Position numbers and translations under genes: made by a program. A stretch of 9,288 bases of DNA. It comes from Herpetosiphonaceae bacterium (GTDB lineage Bacteria > Chloroflexota > Chloroflexia > Chloroflexales > Kallotenuaceae). Of the stretch, positions 6,023-9,288 are shown piece after piece. The notes beneath the pieces are model-generated. The model saw nothing but the letters and a program-made list of their open reading frames with translations. It was not told the origin of the DNA and searched no databases. The stretch's first letter is position 1, and every line of letters starts with the position of its first letter. The stretch covers positions 1 to 9,288 of the forward strand of contig JASKZZ010000321.1 in the NCBI GenBank assembly GCA_030147335.1, written 5' to 3'.

Positions 6023-7081
6023 TTACAGCGCTGCGGGAAGGTCAACGCCAAGTTCGTCTGCAACCGTGGTGAGCTGCTGGATAACTACTGTCGGCAGCGC
6101 AATCTCCCGTTCCCGACGCTCGACAACCGTTTGTGCTCGTCGCTCTCCTGGAACGCGCACCGCTTCATAGCCGTTGGCGGGCAAGCTGTGTTTCAACCCT
6201 TCGATCAGCGAGTCGGTGCGCTGTTGAAACACCATTGGATCGGCAAACGCGGCTATGTTGATCGCCCCCAGAGTGTGACCAACGTTTGATGGTCGCTCCC
6301 AGTCATCGAAGAAAGAGGGAACTTCGCGCCCGACATGTGCTCCGGTTAGCACGCCGCACATCACCTCAACCGCCAGCGCCAATCCATAGCCTTTCGCTCC
6401 GGCCATTGGAAGAAGCGCTCCCGCAAGGGCAGCCGACGGATCACTGGTTGGAGCGCCACTCGCGTCAACCGCCCACCCATGTGGGATCGGAGTACCGTCA
6501 CGCTTGGCCTTGAGAATGTGACCACGCGCCGTAGCACTGGTCGCCATATCAATGCTGATGGGCGTTGCGCTGCCGGTAGGAATGCTTACACCGATCGGGT
6601 TTGTACCCAAGAATACCTCACGGCCGCCGTACGGTGCTACACCGGGAGGCGTATTTGAAAAAGCGAAGCCGATCATGTCAGCTTCCAGCGCCATGTTGCA
6701 AAAAAATGCCGCCGTGCCGAAGTGATTGCTGTTGCGAACGCCAACCCATCCGATGCCCAGCGTTTCGGCCAGCTGAATAGCCTCATGCATCGCCATAGCC
6801 GCGCCAACCTGGCCCATCCCGTTATCTGCGTCCAGCAAGGCCGTAGCTCCCAGGCGTTGAATAAACTGCATCGACGGCTGCGGATTAATTAATCCTTTCT
6901 GTAGGCGTTGGACATAGTTCGGCAGCCGCGCCAGTCCGTGGGTTTCCGTGCCCTCCAAATCAGCTTGAACCAGCGCCCGCGCTGTAAGCGACGCATCCGT
7001 TTGGGGGAGGCCGAGCCGCAGCAGCAGATTGGTCGCAAACTGTTCAAGTTCCTGTGCGCGCAATCGAGCTACCGTGCTCAT
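6023..7081 (-). CDS. Malate/L-lactate (LDH2) family dehydrogenase, ComC/AllD-like
   Basis: A 352-residue NAD(P)-dependent oxidoreductase of the family comprising malate/L-lactate dehydrogenases, ureidoglycolate dehydrogenase AllD and sulfolactate dehydrogenase ComC. It interconverts a 2-hydroxyacid and its 2-oxoacid in the cytoplasm. Family residues are visible: His48 and Arg52 in THGLARLPNY, and the catalytic His120 in NSNHFGTAAF, each offset by four from the AllD His44/Arg48/His116 set. The nucleotide-binding region includes GTNPIG at 159-164 and Asp178 in SIDMA. GAKGYGLA at 228-235 is also typical. Length is normal. The ATG is preceded by GGAGG 11 nt upstream. It lies 18 nt after a D-2-hydroxyacid dehydrogenase from a different fold, an arrangement like SlcC and ComC of Chromohalobacter, where the two enzymes handle opposite enantiomers of sulfolactate. 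Sulfolactate, lactate or glycerate are candidate substrates; the motifs do not discriminate. Confidence 0.92.
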   Translation of the reverse strand: MSTVARLRAQELEQFATNLLLRLGLPQTDASLTARALVQADLEGTETHGLARLPNYVQRLQKGLINPQPSMQFIQRLGATALLDADNGMGQVGAAMAMHEAIQLAETLGIGWVGVRNSNHFGTAAFFCNMALEADMIGFAFSNTPPGVAPYGGREVFLGTNPIGVSIPTGSATPISIDMATSATARGHILKAKRDGTPIPHGWAVDASGAPTSDPSAALAGALLPMAGAKGYGLALAVEVMCGVLTGAHVGREVPSFFDDWERPSNVGHTLGAINIAAFADPMVFQQRTDSLIEGLKHSLPANGYEAVRVPGERRAQTVVERREREIALPTVVIQQLTTVADELGVDLPAAL

Positions 7082-7099
7082 ACCCTGAACTCCTCCCTC

Positions 7100-8053
7100 T
7101 TAACCAGCCGGGTTCAGCGGCGGCTGACCACGAAGCACGCGCAGCACGTCATCAACAATCATGGTCGCCGTGCGTTCATGCGACTCTGCCGTAATTCCTG
7201 CAATGTGGGGCGTGAGCAGCACGTTGGGTAGTCGTGCTAATGGGTCATTCTGATCTGGCGGCTCCTGCGCACGCACGTCCAGCACTGCCGCCGCGGGACG
7301 ACCCGCTCGCAGCGCAGCGTACAGCGCCGCCTCGTCGATCACGCCGCCACGAGCTGTGTTGATCAACCAGGCAGTCGGTTTCATCAGCGCTAAACGCTCA
7401 TGATTGAAAAGCTGTCGGGTGCCGTTTGTTAGCGGCACATGCAGCGATACAACATCGGATTGGGCTAGAAGTGTTGGCAAATCAACCAGGGTAACGCCAA
7501 ACTCACCTACCACCAGACTATTGCTCGTCACCTGCGGATCAGCCGCAAGCACGCGCATGCCAAATACTTGGGCGCGTCGGGCTAATCGTCCGCCAATATC
7601 TCCCAGGCCAACAATACCGAGTGTTTTGCCGTACAGCTCGCTTCCCGTAAAGCGTTGGCGATCCCAGCTGCCAGCCTTGATGTCATCGGTTGCTTCGTTC
7701 ACGCGACGGGCTAGCGCGAACATGGCGGCAAAAATGTATTCGGCCACAGCGACGGCGTTGGAGCTGCGGGCGAACACCACCTGCACTCCCCGCCTGCGCG
7801 CTGCCGGAACGTCGATGTTATCTAGCCCAACGCCGAGCCGTCCGACAACTCTTAGTTGTGGCGCGGCAGCCAACAGCTTGTCGGTAACCTGCGTTTGGTT
7901 ACGCACGATCAATGCGTCGGTGTCGGCAAGCTGTGCTTGCAGCTCCCCTTCCCGCTGCCAGAGATCCTTGGCGTACACAACCTCCGCCGTCTCGCGCAGA
8001 GGTCCAAGCGCCTGCTCCTGAATGAGTTCGCTGATGATGATTTTCATGGGCAC
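7100..8053 (-). CDS. D-isomer-specific 2-hydroxyacid dehydrogenase (SerA/SlcC-like)
   Basis: A 317-residue NAD-dependent dehydrogenase that oxidises a 2-hydroxyacid to a 2-oxoacid or the reverse. The Rossmann motif GLGDIG is at 149-154, with Asp172 at the end of the next strand favouring NAD over NADP. The catalytic set is Arg235 (NTARGG), Glu264 (AQEPP) and His283 (TPHIAG). There is no ACT regulatory domain, so it is the short form, unlike E. coli SerA. The GTG at 8053 gives a 4-nt spacing from TAGGAGG, and the ATG at 8047 a 10-nt spacing; either may start translation, changing the N-terminus by two residues. The ribosome site overlaps the stop of the upstream aldehyde dehydrogenase, implying coupled translation. 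Its place between that enzyme and a ComC-like gene argues for catabolism of the 2-hydroxyacid product rather than serine biosynthesis. (S)-sulfolactate dehydrogenase SlcC is in this family, but assignment to it is inferred. Confidence 0.93.
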   Translation of the reverse strand: MPMKIIISELIQEQALGPLRETAEVVYAKDLWQREGELQAQLADTDALIVRNQTQVTDKLLAAAPQLRVVGRLGVGLDNIDVPAARRRGVQVVFARSSNAVAVAEYIFAAMFALARRVNEATDDIKAGSWDRQRFTGSELYGKTLGIVGLGDIGGRLARRAQVFGMRVLAADPQVTSNSLVVGEFGVTLVDLPTLLAQSDVVSLHVPLTNGTRQLFNHERLALMKPTAWLINTARGGVIDEAALYAALRAGRPAAAVLDVRAQEPPDQNDPLARLPNVLLTPHIAGITAESHERTATMIVDDVLRVLRGQPPLNPAG

Positions 8054-8061
8054 GTCGCCTC

Positions 8062-9288
8062 CTACGCCAGGAGTGGTTCTCGTAAAGCAAGGTATTGTGT
8101 TTCAAGAAACTCTTCAATGCCCTGATGCCCACCTTCACGGCCAAGGCCACTCTGCTTAACGCCGCCCATCGGTACGTTGGCCGCGCTGGGCAATCCATCG
8201 TTGACACCTGTGATGCCGACTTCGAGCCGCGCTGCAATCCCCAGCGCCTTCCTTGTATCGCCACTAAATACATACCCGGCAAGTCCGAGTGGCTGACGCG
8301 CCAACAATGCCAGCAGCGCATCAATATCTCGATACCCGACGACCAATGCCAGCGGTCCGAATACTTCTTGCTCCAGAAAGCGCTCGCTGACCTGCTCAAC
8401 GTCGGGAGCCGCCAGCAGCGCAGGCCGGAAGTACGAATCCGACGACAAACCATCGGCTGCGTTCAGCTCCGGCCCCTGACCAACCATTTTAAATCCCGCC
8501 TCAAGTGCCTGTGCCTGTATGTGGTCCATTTCGCGCCGCCGCTTTGCGTTGATCAGCGTCCCGAAGCTTGTAGTCGCATCGAGCGGATTACCGGTGCGCA
8601 GCGCGGCGATTTGCTTTGACATCTCGTTGAGAAACGAGTCGTACAAGGGCTCGGCAACATAAAAACAGTTGGCGGCGATGCACGACTGTCCAAAGTTACG
8701 AAACTTGGCGATCATGGCCTGTTCGACCACATGCGAAAGGTCCGTGTCCTCGCACACAATAAACGGAGCACAGCCTCCAAGTTCTAGGGCCAGCCGCCGC
8801 ATTGCGCCACTCGATTTCGTGTACAACATTTGGCCCACCGGTGTTGACCCGGTGAAACTGATCATTCGGACGCGCATGTCGCCAAGCAGGGTGTCTGTAA
8901 TTGGTCCCGCAGCGCCGGTTAGCAGGTTAATGGCACCGGAAGGAACTCCGGCATCCATCAGGCATTGAAACATTTCAACTACCGAGAGCGGCGCTTGCTC
9001 GCTTGGCCGCGCCACAACGGTGCAGCCCGCCGCAAGCGCGGGAGCCACCTTACGCGCTTGGATCGAAACCGGAAAGTTCCATGGCGTCAGCGCAGCCACG
9101 ACGCCAACTGGTTTACGCAGCACCAGCTGCTGTCCGCCGGAGCGACTACTGATGCCGCTGATCCACTCAATCCGCCGCGCTTCACCCGCGAACCACGCGA
9201 AGTAGTCTGCGGCAAAGCGTACCTCGCCGACGGCTTCCCGCAGCAGCTTGCCGCTTTCAAGACTGAGCGTTCGACCAATCGCTTCGGC
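8062..9288 (-). CDS. NAD(P)-dependent aldehyde dehydrogenase, GabD/SSADH-like, 5' end outside window
   Basis: The open frame reaches the window edge with 408 visible residues, beginning EAIGRTLSLESGKLL, normal ALDH sequence. A GTG at 9123 is therefore internal, and about 75-85 residues are missing compared with GabD (about 480). Visible motifs in order: PWNFP (about 69-73), Glu169 in LELGG, catalytic Cys203 in NFGQSC, EVFGP, and a C-terminal GGVKQSGLGREGG-x-GIEEFLET segment typical of succinate-semialdehyde dehydrogenases. The substrate-side Arg in the QARK segment is kept. Two variations from E. coli GabD: the cofactor-binding Lys of the V-K-P motif is Arg94 (VARPSEQAP), and the residue after the Asn in CANR is Cys. 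Enzymes of this group oxidise short acid-bearing aldehydes; sulfolactaldehyde dehydrogenases (SlaB, SftD) belong here. It is the first gene visible in the operon and ends 8 nt before the 2-hydroxyacid dehydrogenase. Its aldehyde is probably the transaldolase product; which one is inferred. Confidence 0.93.
   Translation of the reverse strand, partial: AEAIGRTLSLESGKLLREAVGEVRFAADYFAWFAGEARRIEWISGISSRSGGQQLVLRKPVGVVAALTPWNFPVSIQARKVAPALAAGCTVVARPSEQAPLSVVEMFQCLMDAGVPSGAINLLTGAAGPITDTLLGDMRVRMISFTGSTPVGQMLYTKSSGAMRRLALELGGCAPFIVCEDTDLSHVVEQAMIAKFRNFGQSCIAANCFYVAEPLYDSFLNEMSKQIAALRTGNPLDATTSFGTLINAKRRREMDHIQAQALEAGFKMVGQGPELNAADGLSSDSYFRPALLAAPDVEQVSERFLEQEVFGPLALVVGYRDIDALLALLARQPLGLAGYVFSGDTRKALGIAARLEVGITGVNDGLPSAANVPMGGVKQSGLGREGGHQGIEEFLETQYLALREPLLA

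Noticed and set aside
5369..6289. Long plus-strand open frame (306 codons) opposite the transaldolase and LDH2-family genes
   Set aside because: It spans two real genes and their intergenic gap on the other strand, with no recognisable domain.
9121..9123. GTG as start of the aldehyde dehydrogenase
   Set aside because: In-frame upstream codons to the window edge encode normal ALDH N-terminal sequence, so this GTG is internal.

Overview
The window holds one tightly packed, co-directional gene set, all on the minus strand, so transcription runs from high to low coordinates. It contains no RNA gene, insertion sequence, CRISPR array or clear terminator, and neither operon end lies inside it. Base composition is moderately GC-rich, Shine-Dalgarno sites are strong and several sit on the preceding stop codon. 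The binding lipoprotein has a long Ala/Ser/Thr linker after its lipobox, a style common in Chloroflexota (filamentous anoxygenic phototrophs and relatives). I infer that phylum at moderate confidence only; no marker gene is present.

Layout in transcription order: a GabD-like aldehyde dehydrogenase with its 5' end outside the window (9288-8062); a D-isomer-specific 2-hydroxyacid dehydrogenase (8053-7100); a malate/L-lactate (LDH2, ComC/AllD type) dehydrogenase (7081-6023); a small TalC-type transaldolase (6001-5339); a GH4 NAD-dependent glycosidase (5283-3874); a sugar-binding lipoprotein (3829-2369); two MalF/MalG-type permeases (2263-1241 and 1228-131); and the first 42 codons of an acetyl-xylan-esterase-family gene (128-1, continuing off the window). 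Gaps are 8, 18, 21, 55, 44, 105, 12 and 2 nt. No ABC ATPase is present; one encoded elsewhere must energise the transporter.

Read as a pathway: a glycoside is imported by the ABC system, possibly deacylated by the esterase and cleaved by the GH4 enzyme. The resulting sugar, after isomerisation by an enzyme not seen here, is split by the transaldolase to a three-carbon aldehyde. The aldehyde dehydrogenase makes a 2-hydroxyacid, and two dehydrogenases from unrelated families oxidise it to a 2-oxoacid, one perhaps per enantiomer. The best-fitting known precedent is transaldolase-type sulfoglycolysis: sulfoquinovose to sulfofructose to sulfolactaldehyde to sulfolactate, then SlcC and ComC to sulfopyruvate. 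In that reading the GH4 enzyme would be an unusual sulfoquinovosidase. The main rival is a 6-deoxyhexose route (quinovose-like sugar to lactaldehyde to lactate to pyruvate). The sequence alone does not decide between them.

The only sizeable intergenic space, 105 nt between the binding-protein and first permease genes, encodes a strong RNA hairpin and a second, partly competing hairpin that covers the permease ribosome binding site.
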